DNA of 64,000 nt from Bordetella petrii (lineage in GTDB: Bacteria; Pseudomonadota; Gammaproteobacteria; Burkholderiales; Burkholderiaceae_B), in assembly GCA_017745595.1 (NCBI GenBank), contig WMBV01000004.1:1-64000 (forward strand), given 5' to 3'. Of this stretch, positions 35,085 through 42,831 are shown in pieces. The position numbers and the translations under genes are program-made. A model generated the notes under the pieces. The model saw only the letters and a program-made list of their open reading frames with translations. It had not been told where the DNA came from and made no database searches. Numbering within the stretch: the first letter of the stretch is position 1; each line of letters begins with the position of its first letter.

Positions 35085-35179
35085 GGTATCAGGCTCCCGC
35101 AGGGGAGCCTGATACCGGGGTGTGCCGAAGAGGCTTCGATGGGCTAAGGTGTCTGACACCCTTGCGGGAGTCAGACACC
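35085..35179. repeat. Paired palindromic repeat, copy 3
   Basis: Hairpin 1 (35085-35116) has arms GGTATCAGGC and GCCTGATACC. It differs from the family arms at three positions, each compensated in the other arm. Hairpin 2 (35148-35179) is the consensus GGTGTCTGAC / GTCAGACACC with loop TTGC. The linker is 31 nt and holds a small hairpin of its own (CGAAG/CTTCG). It starts 14 nt after the cfa stop and might serve as its transcript end. Confidence 0.92.
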
Positions 35180-35618
35180 TGGCACGGGCCATTCGCGGGC
35201 CATTTTGCTGTCTATTGGTAACTATAAGAAACTGAATATTTTTATCCGATGGTGCACCGCAATACCGCATGGAACGGGGCTGTGCAGCATGGTGGTCGGG
35301 GGTTACCCTAGGCATTTTTTGGCTATTTGTATCTGGATTTTTCGACCGCGTGGTTGGTCTGTATAACAAAATCGGCTAAGATGCCGGCTTCTTCACTTAG
35401 CTTCATTCAATTTACTGTCAGTCCTTCACGGGCCTATCGGCCTTGCGTCGGACCTGCTGTCTTACAAGACGCCACCGGCTTCTCCGGTCGCGTGTCTTGC
35501 TGCTAGTGTCGGTTTGTATTGGCGGTTCTGCCCGTCTTCCGCACAACCCCCTTAGCTCCACGGCATACGCAGCACTTACGCTGCCGTTGTGTCCCTGAAC
35601 CTATGGAGGCAAAAGCCA
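35180..35618 (+). promoter_or_regulatory. Long structured leader of the betaine ABC operon
   Basis: 439 nt with no convincing gene. A possible promoter has -10 TATAAC near 35360-35365 with a weak TTTCGA/TTCGAC-like -35 about 16 nt upstream. Downstream is a C/T-rich leader of about 230 nt. It contains a long imperfect hairpin at 35466-35498 whose core is ACCGG (35474-35478) and CCGGT (35484-35488), closed outward by further pairs and AAGA/TCTT. No known riboswitch class was recognised. GGAGG at 35605-35609 is the ribosome site of the next gene. Confidence 0.45.
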
Positions 35619-36620
35619 ATGCGTTTTACCCCTGTCAAGACCCTGGCCGCCGCGGCGGTGTTTCTTGCGTTTGCCGGCTCCGCCCAAGCGGCCGATGCGC
35701 CCCAGTGCGAACTGGACCGCGCGGTCAAATTCGGCGGCATGAACTGGGAGTCCAACCTGGTCCTGGTCGATATCGAACGCTTCATCATGGAAAAGGGCTA
35801 CGGTTGCAAGACCGAGACCCTGCCCACCGAGACCCTGCCGGCCCTGGCCGCGCTGGAGCGCGGTGACCTGGACATCAATTCCGAGATCTGGCTGAACAGC
35901 GTGGCCGCCCCCTGGGACAAGGCCGAGCAGACCGGCAAGGTCAAGCGCATCGGCGACGTCTACATGGGCGGCGAGGCCTGGTTCATTCCGCGCTACACCG
36001 CCGAGCGCCTGCCGGAACTGAAGGCGGCCGCCGACCTGCCCAAGTTCAAGGATGAATTCAAAGATCCGGAAGAGCCGTCGAAGGGCCGTTTCTACGGCTG
36101 CCCGGCAGGCTGGGGCTGCGAAGTCGTCAGCACCAATCTGTTCCATGCCCTGAAGCTGGGCGACACTTTCACGCTGTACTCGCCCGGCACCGGCGCGGCC
36201 CAGAAGGCGGCCCTGATGTCGGCCTACAAGCGCAAGCAGAACGTGGTGTTCTATTACTGGTTCCCGACGCCGCTGGTGGGCGCGCTGGATCTGGTTAAAC
36301 TGGAAATGCCCCCGTTCGATGCGGAAAAGCACAAGTGCCTGACCGCGCCCAAGTGCGAGAACCCGCAGCCCAGCGCCTACCCCGAGAACCCCGTGTTCAC
36401 CGCGGTCAATACCGAGTTCTCGCAGAAGGCGCCGCAGCTGACCGAGTTCCTGTCCAAGGTTGCCATCCCGCTGCCGCAGGTCGACGAGACCCTGGCGCAC
36501 ATGGAAGAGTCCGGCGACGATTCGTCCGCCGTTGCCCAATGGTTCCTGAAGAACAAGTCCGATGTCTGGACCAAATGGGTGCCCGCCGAGGTCGCGACCC
36601 GCGTCCAGGCCGCGCTGTAA
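35619..36620 (+). CDS. Glycine betaine/choline ABC transporter binding protein
   Basis: A 333-aa OpuAC/ProX-type periplasmic receptor for quaternary ammonium compounds. The signal peptide is cleaved after SAQA near residue 25. Blocks typical of the family are FGGMNWESNLVLVDIERFIMEKGYG near 41, ALERGDLDINSEIWLNSV near 80 and FYYWFPTPLVGALDLVKLE near 210. Four extra Cys occur in FYGCPAGWGCEV and KCLTAPKCENP, perhaps disulfide pairs. ATG 35619 with GGAGG upstream fits the signal peptide. First gene of a three-gene operon for osmoprotectant or choline uptake. Confidence 0.9.
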   Translation: MRFTPVKTLAAAAVFLAFAGSAQAADAPQCELDRAVKFGGMNWESNLVLVDIERFIMEKGYGCKTETLPTETLPALAALERGDLDINSEIWLNSVAAPWDKAEQTGKVKRIGDVYMGGEAWFIPRYTAERLPELKAAADLPKFKDEFKDPEEPSKGRFYGCPAGWGCEVVSTNLFHALKLGDTFTLYSPGTGAAQKAALMSAYKRKQNVVFYYWFPTPLVGALDLVKLEMPPFDAEKHKCLTAPKCENPQPSAYPENPVFTAVNTEFSQKAPQLTEFLSKVAIPLPQVDETLAHMEESGDDSSAVAQWFLKNKSDVWTKWVPAEVATRVQAAL

Positions 36621-36678
36621 ATAAGCCAGCGCGCCGCGCCACGCCACGCGTGGCGGCGGCTTGCCCGGCGTTATCCCC

Positions 36679-36700
36679 CAAGGCGGCCCCGGCCGCCTTG
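36679..36700 (+). other. GC hairpin between binding-protein and permease genes
   Basis: Perfect arms CAAGGCGGCC (36679-36688) and GGCCGCCTTG (36691-36700) with a 2-nt centre, in the 165-nt gap. A second palindrome CGCCACGCGTGGCG lies just upstream. There is no T-run. The position between receptor and permease genes suggests mRNA stabilisation or partial termination that keeps the receptor in excess (inference). Confidence 0.65.
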
Positions 36701-36785
36701 CCCGGGGACCGCGCGCCGGGGGCCATGCGGCTGGTCGTCGACCGTCCGGCCGCATGGCCCGCGGCACGCCCGCAAGGAGTTGCCT

Positions 36786-37643
36786 ATGTTTCCTGAAATT
36801 ATCCCGCCGCGCGCCGTGCGCGGCGCTATCGACACATTCGTCGATCACTTGGTCACGCGCTATGCCGACACGCTGGAGGCGTGGTCGCAGCCTTTCCTGA
36901 ATGCGTTGGTGTGGCTGGAGCACGTGCTGCGCAGCACGCCGTGGTGGATCGTGGTGGTGGCGACCATCGCCATTGCCTGGGGCGTCAGCCGCCGCATCGG
37001 GCTGAGCCTGGCCATGGGCGCGCTGCTGTGCGTGATCGGCCTGCTGGGCCTGTGGGACGCCGGCATGCAGACCCTGGCGCTGATGATCATGGCCGCCGGC
37101 CTGTCGGTGCTGATCGGCATCCCGGTGGGCGTACTGATGGCGCGCGCCAACTGGCTGCGCTCGATCATGCTGCCGCTGCTGGACATCATGCAGACCATGC
37201 CCAGCTTCGTGTACCTGATCCCGGTGGTGATGCTGTTCGGCCTGGGCAAGATCCCGGCCATTATCGCCACGGTGATCTACGCGGTGCCGCCGCTGATCCG
37301 GCTGACCGACCTGGGCATCCGCCTGGTCGACCGCGAAGTGCTGGAAGCCTCGCGCGCTTTCGGCGCCACGCCGCGCCAGCAGTTGTTCGGCGTGCAGCTG
37401 CCGCTGGCCCTGCCGAACATCATGGCCGGCATCAACCAGACCACGATGATGGCCTTGTCGATGGTGGTGATCGCCTCGATGATCGGCGCGCGCGGCCTGG
37501 GCTATGAAGTACTGCTGGGCATCAACCGGCTGGAAGTGGGCCGGGGCCTGTTGGCCGGCCTGGGTATCGTGGTGCTGGCCGTGCTGTTCGACCGCATTAC
37601 GCAGTCCTATGGACAGCGCGTACGCCAAGGAGGCCAGCGATGA
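36786..37643 (+). CDS. Glycine betaine/choline ABC transporter permease
   Basis: A 285-aa ProW/OpuAB-type permease. Helices begin near residue 48. The EAA-type loop that docks the ATPase is EASRAFGATPRQQLFGVQLPLALPNIMAGINQT near residues 192-224. MIMAAGLSVLIGIPVGVLMAR precedes it. ATG 36786 has AAGGAG 7 nt upstream. It overlaps the ATPase gene by ATGA, so translation is coupled. Confidence 0.93.
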   Translation: MFPEIIPPRAVRGAIDTFVDHLVTRYADTLEAWSQPFLNALVWLEHVLRSTPWWIVVVATIAIAWGVSRRIGLSLAMGALLCVIGLLGLWDAGMQTLALMIMAAGLSVLIGIPVGVLMARANWLRSIMLPLLDIMQTMPSFVYLIPVVMLFGLGKIPAIIATVIYAVPPLIRLTDLGIRLVDREVLEASRAFGATPRQQLFGVQLPLALPNIMAGINQTTMMALSMVVIASMIGARGLGYEVLLGINRLEVGRGLLAGLGIVVLAVLFDRITQSYGQRVRQGGQR

Positions 37644-38878
37644 GCAAGATCGAGGTCAAGAATATCTATAAGGTCTTCGGCCCGCATCCCGCCAAGTGGC
37701 TGCAGGCCGCGCAAGACGGCATGAGCAAGGAAGACCTGCTGGCCAAGAGCGGCCACACGCTGGGCTTGCGCGACATCAGCCTGTCGATCGAAGAAGGCAG
37801 CATCTACGTGATCATGGGCCTGTCGGGCTCGGGCAAGTCGACGCTGATCCGGCATTTCAACCGCCTGATCGAACCCAGCGCGGGACACATCCTGGTCGAT
37901 GGCGTGGACGTGGTCAGCCTGGGCAAGCGCGAGCTCGAGACCTTCCGCCAGAAGAAAATGAGCATGGTGTTCCAGCGCTTCGGGCTGTTTCCGCATCGCA
38001 CGGTGCTGGACAACGCGGCCTACGGCCTGACCGTGCAGGGCGTGCCGCGCGCCGAGCGCGAGCAGCGGGCGCGCCACTGGCTGGACCAGGTCGGCCTGAA
38101 CGGCTTCGAGGCGCAGTTCCCGCACCAGCTGTCGGGCGGCATGCAGCAGCGCGTGGGCCTGGCCCGCGCCCTGGCGACTGATGCCGAAATCCTGCTGATG
38201 GACGAGGCCTTTTCGGCGCTGGACCCGCTGATCCGCCGCGAAATGCAGGATCACCTGCTGCAGTTGCAGGCCAAGCTGAACAAGACCATCGTGTTCATCA
38301 CGCACGACCTGGACGAAGCCCTGCGCCTGGGCAACCGCATCGCCATCCTGAAAGACGGCGAGCTGGTGCAGGAAGGCACGCCGGAAGACATTCTGCTGAA
38401 TCCGGCCAATGACTATGTGCAGGCGTTCCTGCAGGACGTCAACCGCACCAAGGTGCTCAACGCGGCCCATGCGGTGAATCCGCCGCGGCTGACGCTGACC
38501 ATGCGGTCGCGTCCGGCGCATGCATTGGACCGCATGCGCGCGCTGAGCTTCGAATATGCGCCGGTTCTCGACGGCAAGCGGCTGGCCGGCGTGCTGACCG
38601 CCGAGGTGGCCCAGCGCGCCGTCGAGACGGGCGCGCGCGACGTGTCGGCGTTCGTGGAAGACCTGGCATCGGTGCCCGCCACCGCGGGCCTGGATGAAGT
38701 GCTGGCCCGCCTGGTGCACAGCGACCAGCCGGTGGCCGTGACCGGCGAGGACGACGAGTTCATCGGCATGCTGTCGCGCAAGAAGGTGGTGGACCTGGTG
38801 ACGCCCGTGCTGGTCGAACAGCAGGCCGAGGCCGACACGACCCCGGCAGAATCGGGGCCGACCCAGTCGGCGGCGTAG
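37640..38878 (+). CDS. Glycine betaine/choline ABC transporter ATPase with CBS region
   Basis: A 412-aa ProV/OpuAA-type ATPase. The N-terminal VFGPHPAKWLQAAQDGMSKE is typical of this family. Walker A is GLSGSGKST near residue 60, signature LSGGMQQRVGLARALA near 166, and Walker B ILLMDEAFSALDP near 187. Residues ~285-395 form a CBS-like pair (FEYAPVLDGKRLAGVLTAEV; PVAVTGEDDEFIGMLSRKKV), the module that gates OpuA by ionic strength in other bacteria. Last gene of the operon. Confidence 0.94.
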   Translation: MSKIEVKNIYKVFGPHPAKWLQAAQDGMSKEDLLAKSGHTLGLRDISLSIEEGSIYVIMGLSGSGKSTLIRHFNRLIEPSAGHILVDGVDVVSLGKRELETFRQKKMSMVFQRFGLFPHRTVLDNAAYGLTVQGVPRAEREQRARHWLDQVGLNGFEAQFPHQLSGGMQQRVGLARALATDAEILLMDEAFSALDPLIRREMQDHLLQLQAKLNKTIVFITHDLDEALRLGNRIAILKDGELVQEGTPEDILLNPANDYVQAFLQDVNRTKVLNAAHAVNPPRLTLTMRSRPAHALDRMRALSFEYAPVLDGKRLAGVLTAEVAQRAVETGARDVSAFVEDLASVPATAGLDEVLARLVHSDQPVAVTGEDDEFIGMLSRKKVVDLVTPVLVEQQAEADTTPAESGPTQSAA

Positions 38879-38889
38879 GCGGTTTGCCA

Positions 38890-39005
38890 GGTGCCTGACT
38901 CCCGCAGGATGTCAGGCACCGCGCTGTACGCAGATGACGCAACGCTTCGGTGTCTGACACCCTGCGGGAGTCAGACACCTGTAATCAAGTCAGACACCTG
39001 TAATC
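38890..39005. repeat. Paired palindromic repeat, copy 4, with tandem half-copy
   Basis: Hairpin 1 (38890-38920) has arms GGTGCCTGAC / GTCAGGCACC, a compensated change from consensus. Hairpin 2 (38949-38979) is consensus. The right end AGTCAGACACCTGTAATC (38969-38986) is repeated exactly at 38988-39005, a 19-nt-period duplication. It lies between the convergent ATPase and Bug genes. Confidence 0.92.
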
Positions 39006-39011
39006 GCCGGT

Positions 39012-39980
39012 TCAGTCCAGCCGCACGTCGGCGGCTTGCACCACGTCGTGCCAGCGGGCGATTTCCGCGCGGATGTAGTCGCCGTATTCCTGCGGCGAGG
39101 CGCCCAGCGGCTGCGCGCCCTGGGCGGCCAGTTGCTTGAGCACCTGGGGCGATTGCAGCGCCTTGCGGATCTGCGCGTTCAGCGCGTCGATGATGGCTGG
39201 CGGCGTGCCGGCCGGCACGACGATGCCTTGCCAGGCGCCCATCTCGAAATCGGGCACCACGGTTTCCGCCAGCGTGGGGGTATCGGGCAACTGCGGGCTG
39301 CGCGCCTTGCTGCTGACCGCCATGGCTTTCAGTTTGCCGTCGCGCACGAAGCCCAGCGAATCGTTCAGGGTATTGGTCATGAACTGCACCTGGCCGCCGA
39401 CCAGGTCGGCCATGGCCGGCGCGCTGCCGCGGTAGGGCACGTGCACCGCGTCCACGCCGACCGAGCGCAGGAACAACGCGGCGCCCAGGTGGGTGACGTT
39501 GCCGGCGCCCGCCGAGCCATATGAAAGCTTGCCGGGATGTGCGCGCGCGTAGTCGACGAACTCGCGCACATTGGATGCCGGTACCGACGGATGCGTCAGC
39601 AGCACCAGCGGGATCACCGCGGTGGACGACACGGCGGCGAAATCCTTGACCGGGTCGAAGGGCAGGTTGCGGTACAGGTTGGGGCTGAGTGCGATGGACG
39701 AGGTGTTGTACAGCACCGTGTAGCCGTCGGGCTTGGCCGACGCGGCATACTGCATGCCGATGTTGCCGTTGGCGCCTCCCTTGTTCTCGACCACGAAGGT
39801 CTGGCCGGTCTGGTCGGCCAATTGCTTGGCCAGCACGCGCGCCACCAGGTCGGTGGGGCCGCCCGGCGGAAATGGCACCACCATGGTAACGGGCCGTTCG
39901 GGCCAGGCGGCCTGGGCGGGCAGGGCCAGGGCGCAGCCGGCGGCCGCCAGCGCGGCCAGCATTGTCAGGCGGATTTTCAT
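39012..39980 (-). CDS. Bug-family periplasmic solute-binding protein
   Basis: A 322-aa TctC/Bug receptor: signal peptide cleaved after PAQA, then MVVPFPPGGPTDLVARVLAK, KPDGYTVLYNTSS and VPYRGSAPAMADLVGGQVQ. CAGGAGACAAC precedes the ATG. It follows the MaoC/CaiB pair on the same strand with a 48-nt gap, so it is probably the receptor for the acid activated by that CoA-transferase (inference). Confidence 0.93.
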   Translation of the reverse strand: MKIRLTMLAALAAAGCALALPAQAAWPERPVTMVVPFPPGGPTDLVARVLAKQLADQTGQTFVVENKGGANGNIGMQYAASAKPDGYTVLYNTSSIALSPNLYRNLPFDPVKDFAAVSSTAVIPLVLLTHPSVPASNVREFVDYARAHPGKLSYGSAGAGNVTHLGAALFLRSVGVDAVHVPYRGSAPAMADLVGGQVQFMTNTLNDSLGFVRDGKLKAMAVSSKARSPQLPDTPTLAETVVPDFEMGAWQGIVVPAGTPPAIIDALNAQIRKALQSPQVLKQLAAQGAQPLGASPQEYGDYIRAEIARWHDVVQAADVRLD

Positions 39981-40028
39981 GTTGTCTCCTGGTGTCGTTG
40001 TTGCTTTGTAGGGCCGCGGCGCGCGGCG

Positions 40029-40508
40029 CTACAGGGGGGGCCGGCCGGCCAGCATGCGCGTGGCGGTGTACGTCATGACCGGGGTGCCATGCTGGTTGCG
40101 CACTTCGATGGCCGAATCGACGATGGCGCGGTTGTGTTTCGAGGTGGGGCGGATGCCGGTGACTTCGACTTCGGCCCAGACGGTGTCGCCGGCCACGACC
40201 GGCGCCAGCATTTTCTTGTGCACTTCGAGCAGCGCCAGGCCGGTGCCCTGCACCATGCCCTGCATCAGCAGGCCTTCGATCAGGCCGTAGGTCAAGGCGC
40301 CGGGCGCGGGCCGGCCGCGGATCGCGCCGTGTTCGTAGGTGGCATCGATGAAGATGGTCTCGAGCATGCCCGTGACGCTGATGAAGTTGACGATGTCGGT
40401 TTCGGTGACGGTGCGGCGAAAGGTGCGAAAGCGCTGGCCGACCCGCAGGTCTTGCCAGTAATAGCCTTGTCCCAGCAAGGCGGGTGAGGTCGGGTTCGGG
40501 TCGGTCAT
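40029..40508 (-). CDS. MaoC-like hot-dog protein, catalytic pair missing
   Basis: A 159-aa single hot-dog domain of the MaoC dehydratase family (FRTFRRTVTETDIVNFISVT; PVVAGDTVWAEVEVTGIRPT near 100). In canonical R-hydratases the active site reads SGDxNPxH. Here the aligned segment is VTGMLETIFIDATY, so the catalytic Asp is Met and the His is Phe by my alignment. It may use other residues or have another role. Its ATG overlaps the CaiB-type stop (ATGA), so the two proteins are made together. Confidence 0.83.
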   Translation of the reverse strand: MTDPNPTSPALLGQGYYWQDLRVGQRFRTFRRTVTETDIVNFISVTGMLETIFIDATYEHGAIRGRPAPGALTYGLIEGLLMQGMVQGTGLALLEVHKKMLAPVVAGDTVWAEVEVTGIRPTSKHNRAIVDSAIEVRNQHGTPVMTYTATRMLAGRPPL

Positions 40509-41755
40509 GGTGTGGACTCGGAAGGGGAAGGGGAAGCCTGTTCGGCGTGGTCGAGGGCGGCGCCGCTGGCCAGCAGGCGCTCGATCAGGGCGGGGTCGAG
40601 CCCCGCCTGGCTCAATACCTGGCGGGTGTGTTCGCCCAGGCGCGGCGGCATGGCCGGCGCGACGTGCGAGCGCTGCAGGCGCACCGGGCTGCGCGCGAAG
40701 CGGTAGCGGTGTCCGGCCGCGCTTTGCAGCGGCACGAAGAAATCCACGCTGCGCAAATGCGGATCTTCTTCAAGGTCTTCCAGGCGGTTGACCGGCGCGG
40801 CGGGAATCTCCAGCCGCTGGCACAGCGCCAGCCAGTACGCGGTGCCGCGGCCCGCCACGATGGCGCCCACCTGTTCATACAGCGCATCGATGTGGCGGGT
40901 GCGCGCGCCGATGTCGGCAAAGCGCGCATCGGCCGCCAGCGGGGCATGGCCGGTTTCGGTAAAGAAGCGCCGCCAGTGGGCGTCGGTGTAGGGCATCATG
41001 CACAGCAGGCCGTCGGCCGTCTGGTAGGGGCGGCGCCACGGCGCCAGCACGCGCCCGTAGCCCGCCGGGCCGGGATCGTCCCGCAGGTGGCGCCCGTAAA
41101 AGTGCTCTACCAGCAGATACGACGCCATCGATTCGAACATCGGCACTTCCAGCTGCTGGCCGCGGCCGGTGCGTTCGCGCTGGAACAGCGCGGCCAGGAT
41201 GGCGTGCGCCGCCACCAGGCCGCAAGTCTTGTCGGCGGCGATGGTGGGCAGGTAGCGCGCCGTGCCGCTTTGCCGTTGCGTGATGTCGGCGACGCCGGCC
41301 AGCCCCTGCACGATGTCATCGTAGGCGGGCTGGCCCGCATAGGCGCCGCCCTCGCCGAATCCATACAGGCCGGCATAGACCAGGCGCGGATTGCGCGCGC
41401 ACAGTGTCCGCGGGTCCAGGCCCAGGCGCGCCATCTTGGCGGGCCGCATGCTGTGCATCAGTACGTCGGCGCCGTCGACCAGCGCCAGCAGGGCATCGCG
41501 CGCGCCCGCCTGTTTCAGGTCGAGCACGATGCTGCGCTTGTTGCGGTTGATGCCCAGGAAGATGGCGGCCAGGCCCGGCTCCTGCTGGGGGCCGGTGCGG
41601 CGGGTGGAATCGCCTTCGGGCGGTTCGATCTTGACGACGTCGGCGCCATAATCGGCCAGGATCTGCGATGCATACGGGCCGAACACGATCGACGTCAGGT
41701 CCAGCACGCGCACGCCGGCCAGGGCGCTGTTTTCGGGGGGCGGGGTTGCGGTCAT
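40505..41755 (-). CDS. Family III CoA-transferase (CaiB/BaiF)
   Basis: A 416-aa family III CoA-transferase. It has VRVLDLTSIVFGPYASQILADYGADVVKIEPP, split at residues 15-46. NRNKRSIVLDLK follows near 70, and the catalytic Asp is probably D146 in QPAYDDIVQG. It moves CoA from a donor ester to a carboxylic acid. With the adjacent Bug receptor and MaoC protein this forms an uptake-activation-conversion module of unknown substrate. ATG 41755 has AGGA 10 nt upstream. Divergent from a LysR gene. Confidence 0.92.
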   Translation of the reverse strand: MTATPPPENSALAGVRVLDLTSIVFGPYASQILADYGADVVKIEPPEGDSTRRTGPQQEPGLAAIFLGINRNKRSIVLDLKQAGARDALLALVDGADVLMHSMRPAKMARLGLDPRTLCARNPRLVYAGLYGFGEGGAYAGQPAYDDIVQGLAGVADITQRQSGTARYLPTIAADKTCGLVAAHAILAALFQRERTGRGQQLEVPMFESMASYLLVEHFYGRHLRDDPGPAGYGRVLAPWRRPYQTADGLLCMMPYTDAHWRRFFTETGHAPLAADARFADIGARTRHIDALYEQVGAIVAGRGTAYWLALCQRLEIPAAPVNRLEDLEEDPHLRSVDFFVPLQSAAGHRYRFARSPVRLQRSHVAPAMPPRLGEHTRQVLSQAGLDPALIERLLASGAALDHAEQASPSPSESTP

Positions 41756-41775
41756 GGGGCAAATCCTAATCACGC

Positions 41776-41806
41776 GACGCATAAGCGTCTAATATGGCGT
41801 TCGTAT
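41776..41806. promoter_or_regulatory. Candidate LysR operator in CaiB/LysR divergent promoter
   Basis: Two symmetrical elements in a 59-nt gap: GACGC-ATAA-GCGTC (41776-41789), and ATAT-N7-GTAT (41792-41806), one base off the LysR consensus ATAC-N7-GTAT. They lie where a LysR protein would control both directions. Confidence 0.55.
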
Positions 41807-41814
41807 AGCGCGAT

Positions 41815-42759
41815 ATGGAATTTGTTATGGCTATCGATCTGCGGCAATTGCGCCAGTTCGTCACCATCGCCGAGCTCGGCAGCTACCGGCGGGCCGCCGA
41901 GGCCCTGCACATTGCCCAGCCGGCGCTGTCCGTGTCCATCCAGAAGCTGGAGCACGGCGTGGGCGTGCTGCTGCTCGAGCGCGGCGCCAAGGGGGTGTCG
42001 CTGACGCCGGCCGGCGCGGCGCTGATGGAAGACGCCCGGCGTGCGCTGTTCCATGCCGACCAGGCGCGGCAGTCGGCGCGCCGCGTGGCGCTGGGCGAGC
42101 TGGGCCGGCTGCGGCTGGGCTTCGTCGGTTCGGCCACGTATATGCTGTTGCCACGCTGCCTGCCGCCGTTCCGGCGCCGCTATCCCGATGTGGAACTGGA
42201 ACTGCGCGAAGACAGCACCGTGCGCCTGGCCGAAATGCTGCGCGCCAACGAACTCGACGCGGGGCTGGTGCGCGGCCCGCTGGCCGAAGATCCCGCGCTG
42301 TCGGCCTGGGTAGTCGAACGCGACAGCCTGGTCCTGGCGCTGCCGGCCGATCATCCGCTGGCCGGCGGGCCGGTCGCGCTGCAGGCGGTGCGTTCCGAAC
42401 CGTTCGTGATGTACGCGGCGGACAAGGTGCCGGGCCTGCATGGCGTGGCCCAGGCGCTGTGCCGCAAGGCGGGTTTTTCGCCGCGCATCAGCCAGGAAGC
42501 CATCCAGGTGCAGACCCTGGTCAGCCTGGTGGCCAGCGGGCTGGGGGTGGCGCTGGTGCCCGGGGTGACGCGCGCCTATTCCACGCCGCATGTCGCCTTC
42601 GCGGAACTGGTCGATGCCGAGGCGCACGACGCGCTGGCCCTGTCGCTGGTGGCGCACCGCCAGACGTCGTGCGCGCCGGTGCTGAAACTGCGCGAGGTGA
42701 TGCTGTCGGCGGGCGGGCCGATATCGAATCCCTATGGCCAGCTAATGAATCGGTATTAG
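41815..42759 (+). CDS. LysR-family transcriptional regulator
   Basis: A 314-aa LysR regulator. The HTH covers residues 5-63 (IDLRQLRQFVTIAELGSYRRAA, HIAQPALSVSIQKLEHGV). The effector domain begins near 90 (GRLRLGFVGSATYMLLPRCL). Family resemblance is to the BenM/CatM-like aromatic/acid-responsive group. The start may instead be ATG 41827, which has GGAA upstream. It probably regulates the divergent CaiB-MaoC-Bug genes and may also act on the downstream Bug gene at 42832. Confidence 0.92.
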   Translation: MEFVMAIDLRQLRQFVTIAELGSYRRAAEALHIAQPALSVSIQKLEHGVGVLLLERGAKGVSLTPAGAALMEDARRALFHADQARQSARRVALGELGRLRLGFVGSATYMLLPRCLPPFRRRYPDVELELREDSTVRLAEMLRANELDAGLVRGPLAEDPALSAWVVERDSLVLALPADHPLAGGPVALQAVRSEPFVMYAADKVPGLHGVAQALCRKAGFSPRISQEAIQVQTLVSLVASGLGVALVPGVTRAYSTPHVAFAELVDAEAHDALALSLVAHRQTSCAPVLKLREVMLSAGGPISNPYGQLMNRY

Positions 42760-42831
42760 ACGGCCCGCCCGCGGCTTGCTTACCCTGGCGCGGTGCGTAC
42801 CGAACGCGCCCGATTCCAGGAGAAAACCTTG

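Noticed and set aside
35601-37628. A 675-codon minus-strand frame opposite the betaine ABC genes
   Set aside because: Same antisense-shadow composition (HR/Q/G-rich); the plus strand carries three well-conserved transporter genes with ribosome sites.
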